Source: Pseudomonadota bacterium
GTDB taxonomy: Bacteria; Pseudomonadota; Alphaproteobacteria; GCA-2731375
Assembly (NCBI GenBank): GCA_027623205.1
Contig: JAQBYC010000007.1
Location: 1-64,000 of the forward strand
Reading direction: 5' to 3'
Length of the DNA stretch: 64,000 bases
Shown here: piece by piece, positions 8,477 through 16,782 of the stretch
Layout of the letters: each line of letters begins with the position of its first letter
Numbering within the stretch: position 1 is the stretch's first letter
Translations under genes and position numbers: made by a program
Notes under the pieces: generated by a model
Told to the model about the DNA's origin: nothing
Databases searched by the model: none
The model's input: the letters and a program-made list of their open reading frames with translations, nothing else

Positions 8477-9586
8477 CTAAAGAAAACAGGTGCCGTCGAC
8501 GCAGACCGGGCCGGTGACGGGGGCCTCGCCGTCGATGCCTTGCAGTACCGGACTGCTCATATGGCCCCAACCGGGCAGGAAGGCCGAAAAGCGCCCCGCT
8601 TCGCCGCCTGCCACGAACAGGTGAATGTTATCGGGCGAGGGGACAATGGGGTTCATATCATCCAGTTCGCGGCCGTACCATTTTGGCAGGCTGCGGTTAT
8701 AGACCTTGCCATAACGGTGATCAAACGCGATGTCGCCAAACCGGACCTGGGCATTGTGCCACAAATATTGCCGGATATCGTGGCGGCTCCAGCTCTGGCC
8801 GGCGATGGTCAGGGCGTGCTCCAGGCCCAGAACCACCGTGCAATGACCCGACGAAACGGCATTGTTGTGGGCATAGGTGGACATGGCCGAGACGATGGAA
8901 TCCAGAATGCCGCGGGCATCGTTGGCCTGGTGATTGGTGACGCTATGGGGCGCCTCCGCCGCGATGACGAAGACGGTGGAGTCGGCGGCATCAAAGCCCT
9001 TCTCAACATGATAGGGGGCCAGGGGGCTTTGCGCTTCGTTCTCGGCGATGCAGAAGCTGTATTTGCCGGGATGGCCCAGGGTGCTTTTGTCCAATTCGCC
9101 AGGCCAGGCACCGCCCACGTTCAGCAAAATCATCCGCACGGCGCGCCCGATCGTGGCATTGGCCCGGTTGCCGGAGCCGAATACATTGCAGCCAGCATTC
9201 ATGCCGATCCGTTCCGCCATGGGCCCGTTTACCACTAACAGGGGACAGGCCATATGGGTGGTCGCCTGCACGCCATTCAGATTGAAGGCGGTATTGGTCA
9301 GCGCCAGCATGGCCGCCCGTACCACGGGGGCATATTCCGGTTTGCAGCCCGCCATGACCATATTGATGGCCAGAACTTTGCGGCTGAGACTGCCCCAGCG
9401 CGGCGGCACTTTGCATTCCACCCGCTCTGGATCGCCGCCCAGGGCGCGCAGCATGGCGGCCAGTTTTTCGGGGGTTGGCGGCACCACGGGAAAGCCGTCG
9501 GAGAAACCCTGTTCGAAATACCATTCCACCAGGTCGGTATCGCCCGCCAGACGATCCATGCTCAGATTGCTCACCGCCTCATTCAT
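8477..9586 (-). CDS. Conserved protein of unknown function, partner of the UGSC selenoprotein
   Basis: A protein of 369 aa whose function I do not recognise. Visible blocks are GFSDGFPVVPPTPEKLAAML near residue 30, NLNGVQATTHMACPLLVVNG near 100, GSGNRANATIGRAVRMILLN near 138, a FCIAENEAQSPLAPYHVEKG segment near 175, and a C-terminal tail PVCVDGTCFL with two cysteines four residues apart. No membrane segment or signal peptide is evident. I recall similar proteins encoded beside UGSC proteins elsewhere but cannot verify that here. AGGAGAT precedes the ATG. It lies 30 bp after selC and 50 bp before the selenoprotein gene on the same strand, so the three look cotranscribed. Confidence 0.75.
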   Translation of the reverse strand: MNEAVSNLSMDRLAGDTDLVEWYFEQGFSDGFPVVPPTPEKLAAMLRALGGDPERVECKVPPRWGSLSRKVLAINMVMAGCKPEYAPVVRAAMLALTNTAFNLNGVQATTHMACPLLVVNGPMAERIGMNAGCNVFGSGNRANATIGRAVRMILLNVGGAWPGELDKSTLGHPGKYSFCIAENEAQSPLAPYHVEKGFDAADSTVFVIAAEAPHSVTNHQANDARGILDSIVSAMSTYAHNNAVSSGHCTVVLGLEHALTIAGQSWSRHDIRQYLWHNAQVRFGDIAFDHRYGKVYNRSLPKWYGRELDDMNPIVPSPDNIHLFVAGGEAGRFSAFLPGWGHMSSPVLQGIDGEAPVTGPVCVDGTCFL

Positions 9587-9615
9587 GGATATCTCCTAGC
9601 CATAGCGACGGAAAT

Positions 9616-9711
9616 TGGCGGAAGAGAGTGGGAGTCGAACCCACCAGGCACGTCTAACGCCCCTCAACGGGTTTGAAGCCCGCGCGCAACACCGGAATGC
9701 GTTCCCCTTCC
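9616..9711 (-). tRNA. selC: tRNA-Sec (anticodon UCA)
   Basis: A 96-nt tRNA with CCA encoded. The anticodon arm is GCGGG-CTTCAAA-CCCGT, a loop identical to that of E. coli selC, with anticodon TCA reading UGA. The acceptor stem is 8 bp (GGAAGGGG with CTCTCTTCC, using G-U pairs), the D loop contains TCCGGTG as in E. coli selC, there is a long variable arm of about 7-8 bp, and the T arm is GTGGG-TTCGACT-CCCAC. The 8-bp acceptor, long variable arm and extended D arm separate it from suppressor or Trp tRNAs. It carries Ser converted to Sec by SelA; selA, selB and selD are not in this window. Confidence 0.95.
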
Positions 9712-9718
9712 ACCGACC

Positions 9719-9748
9719 AATCTAGGGCTTGATGCGGGGGCTAATCAA
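9719..9748 (-). promoter_or_regulatory. Candidate sigma-70 promoter for selC
   Basis: On the minus strand TTGATT (9748-9743) and TAGATT (9724-9719) are separated by 18 bp, and the mature tRNA 5' end is seven bases further on. Spacing and position fit a promoter reading selC and then the two downstream genes. The region is shared with the divergent alpha/beta hydrolase gene. Confidence 0.4.
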
Positions 9749-9803
9749 GGGCTGTCTGAAAATGTGCTATGACGGGCGGAAAATCTTGATCAATAAGAGC
9801 GTT

Positions 9804-10736
9804 ATGATGACAGACGAAGAACAAAGATTGACGGTAAGGGCACCGGCGCCCGACTGGTTTCATTGGGCCGTTGGCCAGCGGGGCAAGTCGGCCCAGGTTA
9901 CCGTGGACGGCTGTTCCATCCACTACCTGCTTTGGCAGCCCGACGGAAGCGTAACCGACCCCGGCGGCATTTTGTTCGTACATGGCGGCGGCGCACATGC
10001 CCATTGGTGGAGCCATATCGCGCCATTTTTCCGGGCCGGTTTCCGGGTCGCGGCGATCGACCTATCCGGCATGGGGGACAGCGGCAACCGCCCCAAGGAC
10101 GTCTACAATGCGACTTTGCGGGCCGAGGAAATTCGGGCGGTGATCGCTGATGCCGGGTTGGGCGCGAAAACCTTTCTGGTGGGACACAGCTTTGGCGGCT
10201 TCATGTCCATGCGTTATGCCTCCATGTATGGCGATAATTTAGGTGGTTTGGTGATCGCTGATTCGCCTCTTTATCCGCCCGGTCAGGAGGATGATCGCCG
10301 TCGCCGGACCAAACCAATGGGCAATATCCGTCTGTACCCGAGTTTTGAGGAGGCGGTAGCCCGTTTTCGCCTGCGCCCGCGGCAACCCTGCGACAACGAC
10401 TTCATCGTCGAATTTATCGCCCGTCATTCCGTGAAGGCGGTGGACGGCGGCTGGACCTGGAAATTCGACACCAATGCCATGTCCGGGCGGCGCTTCGCCG
10501 AGCCCTTTCACGAACATTTACAGGCGGCAAACTGCCGTTGCGCCCTGTTTTATGCGGCGCACAGCGCCCTCGTGACGGCGGAAATGGCGCGTTATATGAA
10601 TAGCCTAATGGGACCGAAAGCGCCCATGGTGGTAATCCCGGCCGCTCAACATCATCTGACATTGGATCAACCGCTGGCCTTCGTAGCCGCCCTGCGGACC
10701 TTGTTGGACGCCTGGCAGCGGGCAGATGTACACTAG
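9804..10736 (+). CDS. Alpha/beta-fold hydrolase
   Basis: A hydrolase of about 310 aa. The oxyanion region is LFVHGGGAHAHWWSHIAPFF, the nucleophile elbow is GHSFGG (Ser near residue 135), and a C-terminal His lies in PAAQHHLTLDQP. The substrate is unknown; the fold covers esterases, epoxide and C-C hydrolases. An AAGAG site precedes ATG codons at 9804 and 9807, preferred over an in-frame start at 9729 lying close to the selC promoter region. It diverges from selC and ends about 110 bp before a strong intrinsic terminator, so it appears monocistronic. Confidence 0.85.
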   Translation: MMTDEEQRLTVRAPAPDWFHWAVGQRGKSAQVTVDGCSIHYLLWQPDGSVTDPGGILFVHGGGAHAHWWSHIAPFFRAGFRVAAIDLSGMGDSGNRPKDVYNATLRAEEIRAVIADAGLGAKTFLVGHSFGGFMSMRYASMYGDNLGGLVIADSPLYPPGQEDDRRRRTKPMGNIRLYPSFEEAVARFRLRPRQPCDNDFIVEFIARHSVKAVDGGWTWKFDTNAMSGRRFAEPFHEHLQAANCRCALFYAAHSALVTAEMARYMNSLMGPKAPMVVIPAAQHHLTLDQPLAFVAALRTLLDAWQRADVH

Positions 10737-10808
10737 ATTTTGCGTGCATCCACGCTGCCGGCACAATATAGCGTTGACAGTCAAGGGAGTGACCCTTAAA
10801 AAATTAGC

Positions 10809-10843
10809 CGTCAGTGCATGGACGCGGGATCTGGCAGCCGACG
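10809..10843 (+). other. Element similar to the hairpin at 23462-23526
   Basis: The core GTGCATGGACGCGGGATCTG closely matches GTGCATTGGACGCGGGGTCC in the hairpin after the LysE gene. Here it lies just before a strong terminator upstream of a long operon. The function is unknown; a small RNA or leader element is possible. Confidence 0.35.
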
Positions 10844-10848
10844 TTAAG

Positions 10849-10890
10849 GAAGGCCCGAGGTGATGGCAGCATCGCTTCGGGCCTTCTCTT
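10849..10890 (+). terminator. Strong intrinsic terminator
   Basis: GAAGGCCCGA pairs perfectly with TCGGGCCTTC, and inside it GTGATG pairs with CATCGC around a GCAG loop; TCTTTT follows. This is the clearest Rho-independent terminator in the window. It ends the alpha/beta hydrolase transcript, or could act as an attenuator before the operon starting at 10942. Confidence 0.8.
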
Positions 10891-10941
10891 TTGCGACCGT
10901 ATGTGGCGTACTGATGAGCCCACGAGAATAGGTTTAGCGGC

Positions 10942-13900
10942 TTGAACAGTAAGACGAATAGCCCGGCGAACGGTGCGGCGAACGGAGACTGGGTCGGACG
11001 GTCCATGCAGCGGGTGGAGGATCCGACCCTGTTGCGGGGTCTGGCCCGCTTCGCCGACGACCTGCCCACGCCGCCACATGCCTGCCATGCCGCTTTTCTG
11101 CGTTCGCCCATCGCGCACGGCGAAATCCGCGCCATGGATACTGCGACGGCCGAAGCCATGCCCGGGGTGTTGGCGGTGATCACCGGGGTTGAGATGCAGG
11201 CTCATTCCATGTCGTTTATCACCGGTGTCAAGGTGGACGCACCGCAATATGCGCTGGCGATCGACCGGGTTCGATACGTGGGCGAGCCGGTGGCCATGGT
11301 GCTGGCCCAGGACCGCTATCTGGCCGAGGATGCCCTGGATGCCATTGTTGTCGACTATCAACCGCTAACGCCGGTGATCGACCCTGTCGTGGCGGCGGGC
11401 GCGGCGGCCCTGATCCTGCATCCCGGGGCAGGTAGCAACGTCCTGCATGATCGCACCTTCCGCTATGGCGATCCGGCGGCGGCATTCGCCAGCGCCGCGC
11501 ATACCGTCGAGGCGACTTACCGTTACCCGCGCAATTCCTGCACCCCCATCGAATGCTTCTGTGTCATCGCGGATTTTGATCCGGGTTCGGAGTCTTTCGA
11601 AATCATGGCGAATTTTCAGGGCCCTTACACCCTGCACACCATCATGGCGCGCGCCTTGCGGGTACCCGGAAACCGGCTGCGCCTGAAAACGCCGCCCCAC
11701 TCGGGCGGCAGCTATGGCGTGAAGCAGGCGGTATTTCCCTATGTCGTTGCCCTGGGCGTCGGGGCCCGCATCGCGGGCCGGCCGGTAAAATGGCTGGAAG
11801 ACCGCCTGGAACATCTAACGGCGGCGACATCGTCGACCAACCGGGTTACCACATTGAAGGCGGCGCTGGATGAAGGGGGCCGCATTCTGGCATTGGATTA
11901 CGATCAACTGGAAGATTGTGGCGCATTTTTACGGGCTCCGGAACCAGCGACGCTCTACCGTATGCACGGCAATATGACCGGCGCCTATGCCATCGACAAT
12001 CTGGCCATTCATAACCGGGTCGTAGTGACCAACAAGACGCCGACTGGACTGATGCGCGGCTTTGGCGGGCCGCAGATCTATTTCCCGCTGGAACGGTTGT
12101 TGGACAAGGCGGCTGCAAATCTGGGGTTGGACCCGCTGGAATTGCGCCGGCGCAACCTGGTACCGGCCGAGGCCATGCCCCATCGCACGGCGCCAGGCGC
12201 GCTGCTGGATTCCGGTGATTATGCCCGCAGCGTGGACCGTGCGGTACAGGAAGGCGGGTTGGCTGAATTGAAGGCCTGCCGCGATGCCGCCCGGGCCGAA
12301 GGGCGCCTGTTTGGCATTGGTTACGCGGTGGTGGTGGAACCATCGATCTCGAATATGGGCTATATCACTACTTTGTTGAGCCCGGAGCAAAGAGCGCGGG
12401 CTGGGCCAAAAAACGGTGCCCTGGCAACGGCGACGGTGGCGTTTGACCCATCGGGCGCGATCAGTGTTGCCGTATCCTCCGTGCCACAGGGGCAGGGCCA
12501 CCGCACGGTGCTGGCCCAGGTGGTGGCGGATGTCTTCGGTATGGATCCGCTCGAGGTGGCTGTCTTCACCGAACATGACACCGGCAAGGATCCTTGGACC
12601 ATTGCGTCGGGCAATTACTCCTCGCGCTTCGCCGGCGCCGTGGCTGGCGCCACCCATACGGCGGCCCTGCGGTTGCGCGAACGGCTGACCTTGATCGCGG
12701 CGGCGGACCTGAATGTCCCACCGGAGCAGGTCCGCTATGGCGATGGCCGTATTTTTGCCCAGGGCAATCCGGATAATTCGTTGCCCTTGGGCCGCTCCGC
12801 CGCAAAGGCCCATTGGTCACCTCTGTCCATACCTGAAGGGGCGGGCGCCGGCCTGCGCGAAACGGCATTCTGGAACATGCCCGAATTGGCGGAACCCGAC
12901 GAAGGTGACCGCATTAATTCGTCGGGCGCTTATGGCTTCATTTTCGATTTCTGCGGCGTCGAGGTCGATCCGGACACGTTCGCGGTGCGGATCGATAAAT
13001 ACGTCACCATGCATGATGCCGGGCGGCTGTTGAACCCCATGCTGGCCAACGGTCAGATTCGGGGCGGCTTTGCCCAAGGTTTGGGCGCGGCGCTGTTGGA
13101 GGAATTGGCCTACGATCCTGACGGTGGGTTTCAGACTGGGACCCTGGCTGATTATCTGGCCCCCACGGTCATGGAAATCCCCGAGTTGACCATCCTGCAT
13201 GATCAATCGCCTTCGCCTTTCACGCCTCTGGGCGCCAAGGGTCTGGGCGAAGGCAATTGTATGTCGACGCCGGTCTGTATTGCCAACGCGGTGTCGGACG
13301 CGCTGGGGCGGGAATTGCGCACTTTGCCCCTGACCCGCTCCCGCCTGGCCGAATTGATGCTGGGAGAGGAGCCCCCGAGTACGCTTTCATCCACGGACCC
13401 GGTCCCCGGCACCTTGACCAAAGGTGGTGACGGCCATGCCTTGCAAGGGCAGGGCAGCACAATTGTGCCGGCGTCACCTGACGAGGTTTGGTCCATCTTG
13501 TTGGACGAGGGGAAACTCGCGGCCGTTATTCCAGGCTGCCATGTCCTGTCCATGACCGGCGAAAACACCTACCGGGCCGATGTCACCCTGGGCGTGGGGC
13601 CGGTCAAGGGACGTTTCGTGGCCACGGTAGGCTTGCGGGACCTGGACCCGCCCCACGCCTTGCGCCTGATCGGCAGTGCGGCAGGACCGCTGGGAACTTC
13701 GCAAGGAGAGGGCCTGGTAAGCTTGTTCGAAACGCCCGAAGGCACCCGGGTCGAGTATAGCTACACCGTTCGAATTTCCGGCAAGGTCGCGGCGGTTGGC
13801 GGGCGCATGATCGACGGCGCGGCGCGCGCCCTGATCAATCAATTTTTCAAGCGTCTGGTCAGCCAGAGCGGCGGCGCGAGGGCGGAAGAGGTAGACGGCG

Positions 13901-13953
13901 CCGCAACCACATTGTTGGCCCGCTTGCTGTCCTGGTTGGGTTTGGCGAAATGA
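10942..13953 (+). CDS. Molybdenum hydroxylase large subunit fused to a CoxG-type SRPBCC domain
   Basis: A protein of 1003 aa in two parts. Residues about 20-785 are a xanthine dehydrogenase/CoxL-type molybdopterin subunit: GRSMQRVEDPTLLRGLARFA at the start, GGSYGVKQAVFPYVVAL in the middle and the active-site Glu block GAKGLGEGNC. Residues about 830-985 (GSTIVPASPDEVWSILLDEG onward) are a CoxG-like SRPBCC domain, normally a separate protein in cox operons. The active-site loop reads GLMRGFGGP, not the AYRCSFR of true CO dehydrogenase, so CO is not the substrate. The TTG at 10942 begins the frame without a clear ribosome-binding site; an ATG at about 11005 would remove only the leader. The stop overlaps the next start. 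Confidence 0.88.
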   Translation: MNSKTNSPANGAANGDWVGRSMQRVEDPTLLRGLARFADDLPTPPHACHAAFLRSPIAHGEIRAMDTATAEAMPGVLAVITGVEMQAHSMSFITGVKVDAPQYALAIDRVRYVGEPVAMVLAQDRYLAEDALDAIVVDYQPLTPVIDPVVAAGAAALILHPGAGSNVLHDRTFRYGDPAAAFASAAHTVEATYRYPRNSCTPIECFCVIADFDPGSESFEIMANFQGPYTLHTIMARALRVPGNRLRLKTPPHSGGSYGVKQAVFPYVVALGVGARIAGRPVKWLEDRLEHLTAATSSTNRVTTLKAALDEGGRILALDYDQLEDCGAFLRAPEPATLYRMHGNMTGAYAIDNLAIHNRVVVTNKTPTGLMRGFGGPQIYFPLERLLDKAAANLGLDPLELRRRNLVPAEAMPHRTAPGALLDSGDYARSVDRAVQEGGLAELKACRDAARAEGRLFGIGYAVVVEPSISNMGYITTLLSPEQRARAGPKNGALATATVAFDPSGAISVAVSSVPQGQGHRTVLAQVVADVFGMDPLEVAVFTEHDTGKDPWTIASGNYSSRFAGAVAGATHTAALRLRERLTLIAAADLNVPPEQVRYGDGRIFAQGNPDNSLPLGRSAAKAHWSPLSIPEGAGAGLRETAFWNMPELAEPDEGDRINSSGAYGFIFDFCGVEVDPDTFAVRIDKYVTMHDAGRLLNPMLANGQIRGGFAQGLGAALLEELAYDPDGGFQTGTLADYLAPTVMEIPELTILHDQSPSPFTPLGAKGLGEGNCMSTPVCIANAVSDALGRELRTLPLTRSRLAELMLGEEPPSTLSSTDPVPGTLTKGGDGHALQGQGSTIVPASPDEVWSILLDEGKLAAVIPGCHVLSMTGENTYRADVTLGVGPVKGRFVATVGLRDLDPPHALRLIGSAAGPLGTSQGEGLVSLFETPEGTRVEYSYTVRISGKVAAVGGRMIDGAARALINQFFKRLVSQSGGARAEEVDGAATTLLARLLSWLGLAK

Positions 13954-14768
13954 AACCCGCCGCCTTTGACTATGCCCGTCCGGACAACCTGGACGAGGCT
14001 CTGGCCCTGCTGGCGGATCGGGGCGCCGGGGCCCGTATTTGCGCCGGCGGCCAGTCCCTGGGCGCGATGATGAATATGCGTCTGGCAACGCCGGACATCC
14101 TGATTGACATCGCCGGCCTGCAGGAATTGAAAGCCATCGCCATTATGGACGGCGTCCTGGAAGTCGGCGCCGCCGTCACCCAGGACGAACTGTGGCGCTG
14201 GCCCGAACTGGCTGACCGGCAACCGCTGCTGGCGCAGATGTTGCCCTGGATCGGTCATTATCAGACCCGGCAGCGAGGCACCGTCTGCGGGTCCCTGGCC
14301 CATGCCGATCCAAGCTCGGAATTGCCCCTGGCGCTGGCCCTGTTGGCGGGCGACGTGGTGCTGCGCAGCCAGCGGGGGCGGCGGGTCGTTGGCGCGGGTG
14401 ATTTTCAGACTGGCATGATGGCCACGGCGGTCGCGGCGGATGAGATGATCGTGGCGGCCCGCTTCCCTTTGGCCCAGCCCGGCAGCACGTCTGCCTTTCA
14501 TGAAGTGGCGCAACGGCATGGAGATTTTGCCATCGTCGCCGTCGCCGCCGTGGGAAATGAAAATGGCGTCCGGCTGGGTGTTGGCGGGGTCGCCGACGTG
14601 CCCGGCGTAATCGATTTGACCTGGCCGGTAGCGGATACCACCCTGAACGACTTTGCCTGGGCCCTGGGTGGCGCGGACGACCAACATGCCACGGCGCGGT
14701 ATCGCCGGCAGTTGGTGCGCCGGATCGGCAAACGAGTTATCGAGGAGGTCAGCGATGCGTTATCTTGA
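13950..14768 (+). CDS. Molybdenum hydroxylase FAD-binding medium subunit (CoxM-like)
   Basis: A protein of 272 aa. AGGQSLGAMMNMRLA near residue 30 and RGTVCGSLAHADPSSELP near residue 110 are the two FAD-binding signatures of the family. It moves electrons from the iron-sulfur subunit to an acceptor. It overlaps the large-subunit stop by four bases (ATGA), showing translational coupling. There is no cysteine-rich insertion of the kind that carries an extra 4Fe-4S cluster in 4-hydroxybenzoyl-CoA reductase, which argues against that enzyme despite the CoA ligase downstream. Confidence 0.9.
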   Translation: MKPAAFDYARPDNLDEALALLADRGAGARICAGGQSLGAMMNMRLATPDILIDIAGLQELKAIAIMDGVLEVGAAVTQDELWRWPELADRQPLLAQMLPWIGHYQTRQRGTVCGSLAHADPSSELPLALALLAGDVVLRSQRGRRVVGAGDFQTGMMATAVAADEMIVAARFPLAQPGSTSAFHEVAQRHGDFAIVAVAAVGNENGVRLGVGGVADVPGVIDLTWPVADTTLNDFAWALGGADDQHATARYRRQLVRRIGKRVIEEVSDALS

Positions 14769-15240
14769 GGCAGGCAAGCGCCATAGGGTGAGATTTGCCC
14801 TGAACGGCCGCGCCGTGGAAGGGGAGGCGGAACCCCGCCTGTTGTTGAGCGACTTTCTGCGCCAGCATCTTGGCGCCTTTGGCACCCATGTGGGCTGTGA
14901 ACATGGCTCGTGCGGGGCCTGCACCGTCCGCCTCGATGGCAAGGCGGTGCGGTCATGTTTGTTATACGCCGTCCAGATCGACGGCAAGGCGGTTGCGACG
15001 GTTGAAGGCCTGGCGAAGCCGGACGGGCTGAACCCTTTACAGGCGGCGTTGCGCAAGCATCATGGACTGCAATGCGGTTTCTGCACGCCGGGCATTTTGA
15101 TGTCCCTGAGCCAGCTTCGGGACGAAGAACCCAATGCGGACGAGGCGCGTATTCGCGATGTACTTTCAGGCCATATTTGCCGCTGCACCGGCTATCATGG
15201 CATCGTCCAGGCAGCACTGGATGTATTTGGAAAAGACTAG
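14755..15240 (+). CDS. Molybdenum hydroxylase 2Fe-2S small subunit (CoxS-like)
   Basis: A protein of 161 aa. A plant-type ferredoxin 2Fe-2S site (CEHGSCGACTV, with a further Cys) is followed by an all-helical 2Fe-2S domain (CGFCTPG and HICRCTGYHGIV). It completes the first large-medium-small enzyme. The ATG at 14755 follows GAGGAGG and overlaps the medium-subunit gene by 14 bp. The N-terminal extension before FALNGRAVEG is short and has no twin-arginine signal, so the enzyme should be cytoplasmic. Confidence 0.92.
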   Translation: MRYLEAGKRHRVRFALNGRAVEGEAEPRLLLSDFLRQHLGAFGTHVGCEHGSCGACTVRLDGKAVRSCLLYAVQIDGKAVATVEGLAKPDGLNPLQAALRKHHGLQCGFCTPGILMSLSQLRDEEPNADEARIRDVLSGHICRCTGYHGIVQAALDVFGKD

Positions 15241-15242
15241 AG

Positions 15243-16748
15243 ATGTTCGATCTGGGTAGAAGTTTGTTGGCCAGCGTCATGCGGATGCCCGAGGCTGTGG
15301 CGATATCCGACGGCTCCAGGGTTTTGACCTACCGTGCCTGGCAGGACGAAATCCTGCGTGTGGTCGCGGGCCTGGATAGGTGTGGCCTGATCCTCGGCGA
15401 TCATCTGGTGACCGTGCTGCAAAATCGGTACGAGGCGGCAACCTTGCATATGGCGGCGCAGGTCGCCGGTCTGGTGATAACCCCGCTAAATTGGCGGGCG
15501 AGCGGGGAAGAACTGGAATATGTCCTCAACGACGCCGGGGCCAAGGCCATTGTGTTTGAAGCTGCGGCCGCGGCGATTATTGCCGCCGCGCCTTTTGCCG
15601 CTGGCATCACCTGCATTGACGTTGATCACGACTGGGATGACCTGATTGACGCCGCGCCGGCGGCAGCTGTCTCTCGCGCCACGGTACGTGACCTTTCGGT
15701 GATGCTGTATACCTCCGGCACCACGGGACGGGGCAAGGGCGTGCCGCGCCGTCAGGGGGCGGAGCGCGCCGCCGCGATGGCCCATGTGGCGCAAAATCAA
15801 TATGCCCGTGGCGAGGTCACGTTGGGGGTCATGCCCCTGTACCATACCATGGGTGTCAGATCGCTGCTGGCCTCGGTCCTGATCAACGGGCACTTCGTCT
15901 GTCAGCGACGCTTTGATCCAAGGGAAGCGTTGTCGCTGATCTTCGAGCACCGAATTACCAATTTATATCTGGTGCCCACCCTGTATCACGATTTATTGGC
16001 GTCTCCTTTCTTTGCCGGCGTCGATACCTCCTCTGTGCGCAAGCTTGGTTTTGCCGGCCAGGCCATGACCGATGGCCTGTTGCAGGATCTGGATGCCGCC
16101 TTCAAGCCGGAACTGTTCGTCAACCATTACGGCTCTTCGGAAATCTATACCTTCACCATCGAGCCCAACGCGCCAGCCAAGCCCGGTTCCGCCGGCAAGG
16201 CGGGCCTCAATCAGGAAATCCGCATCATCAAGCTGGACGCGGCTGGCCCCGATGATTGGGTGGAAGGGCGGGAAGAGGGTCAGATCATTGCCGCGTTGGA
16301 TGGCGACGAATCTTTCGAAGGCTATTGGAAGCGGCCCGATGCGGACGAGAAATCATTGCATGATGGCTGGTACTATACCGGTGATATCGGCTATCAAGAC
16401 GGCGACGGCGACATTTTCGTAACCGGCCGGGTCGATGACATGATCATTTCGGGCGGCGAAAACATCCTGCCCGTTGAAATTGAAAGCGTGCTGTCTCTGC
16501 ATCATAGCGTGGGTGAGGTGGCGGTGGTCGGCCTGCCCGATCCGCGTTGGGGACAGCTGGTGACAGCCTTTATTGTCCGCCGCGACACCGTCAGTGAAGT
16601 GGATTTGGATGACTGGTGCCTGGAATCCGATTTGGCCCCCTTCAAACGGCCGCGAAGCTATGTCTTTATTCGGGAGATACCGAAATCACCGGTCGGCAAG
16701 ATCCTCCGCCGTCTCTTGGTGAATGGCGAATACACAATAGAAGCGTAA
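15243..16748 (+). CDS. Acyl/aryl-CoA synthetase (AMP-forming), benzoate-CoA ligase-like
   Basis: A 501-aa ANL-superfamily ligase. The ATP-binding loop is LYTSGTTGRGKG, GVMPLYHTMG follows, the adenylate-binding segment is VNHYGSSEIYTF, the hinge is GRVDDMIISGGENI, and the catalytic Lys is in SPVGKILRR. The whole pattern resembles 4-chlorobenzoate- and benzoate-CoA ligases more than fatty-acid ligases, so an aromatic or cyclic carboxylic acid is the likely substrate; this is inference. It starts two bases after the small-subunit stop, embedded in the operon, so it should act in the same pathway as the two molybdenum hydroxylases. Confidence 0.85.
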   Translation: MFDLGRSLLASVMRMPEAVAISDGSRVLTYRAWQDEILRVVAGLDRCGLILGDHLVTVLQNRYEAATLHMAAQVAGLVITPLNWRASGEELEYVLNDAGAKAIVFEAAAAAIIAAAPFAAGITCIDVDHDWDDLIDAAPAAAVSRATVRDLSVMLYTSGTTGRGKGVPRRQGAERAAAMAHVAQNQYARGEVTLGVMPLYHTMGVRSLLASVLINGHFVCQRRFDPREALSLIFEHRITNLYLVPTLYHDLLASPFFAGVDTSSVRKLGFAGQAMTDGLLQDLDAAFKPELFVNHYGSSEIYTFTIEPNAPAKPGSAGKAGLNQEIRIIKLDAAGPDDWVEGREEGQIIAALDGDESFEGYWKRPDADEKSLHDGWYYTGDIGYQDGDGDIFVTGRVDDMIISGGENILPVEIESVLSLHHSVGEVAVVGLPDPRWGQLVTAFIVRRDTVSEVDLDDWCLESDLAPFKRPRSYVFIREIPKSPVGKILRRLLVNGEYTIEA

Positions 16749-16782
16749 GCAATCAGCAGCGTCGTGAGGGAGTAATCAGGCC

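Noticed and set aside
13950-14768. 4-hydroxybenzoyl-CoA reductase for the first hydroxylase, because an aryl-CoA ligase follows.
   Set aside because: The medium subunit is of normal length and lacks the cysteine-rich insertion for the extra 4Fe-4S cluster of that enzyme.
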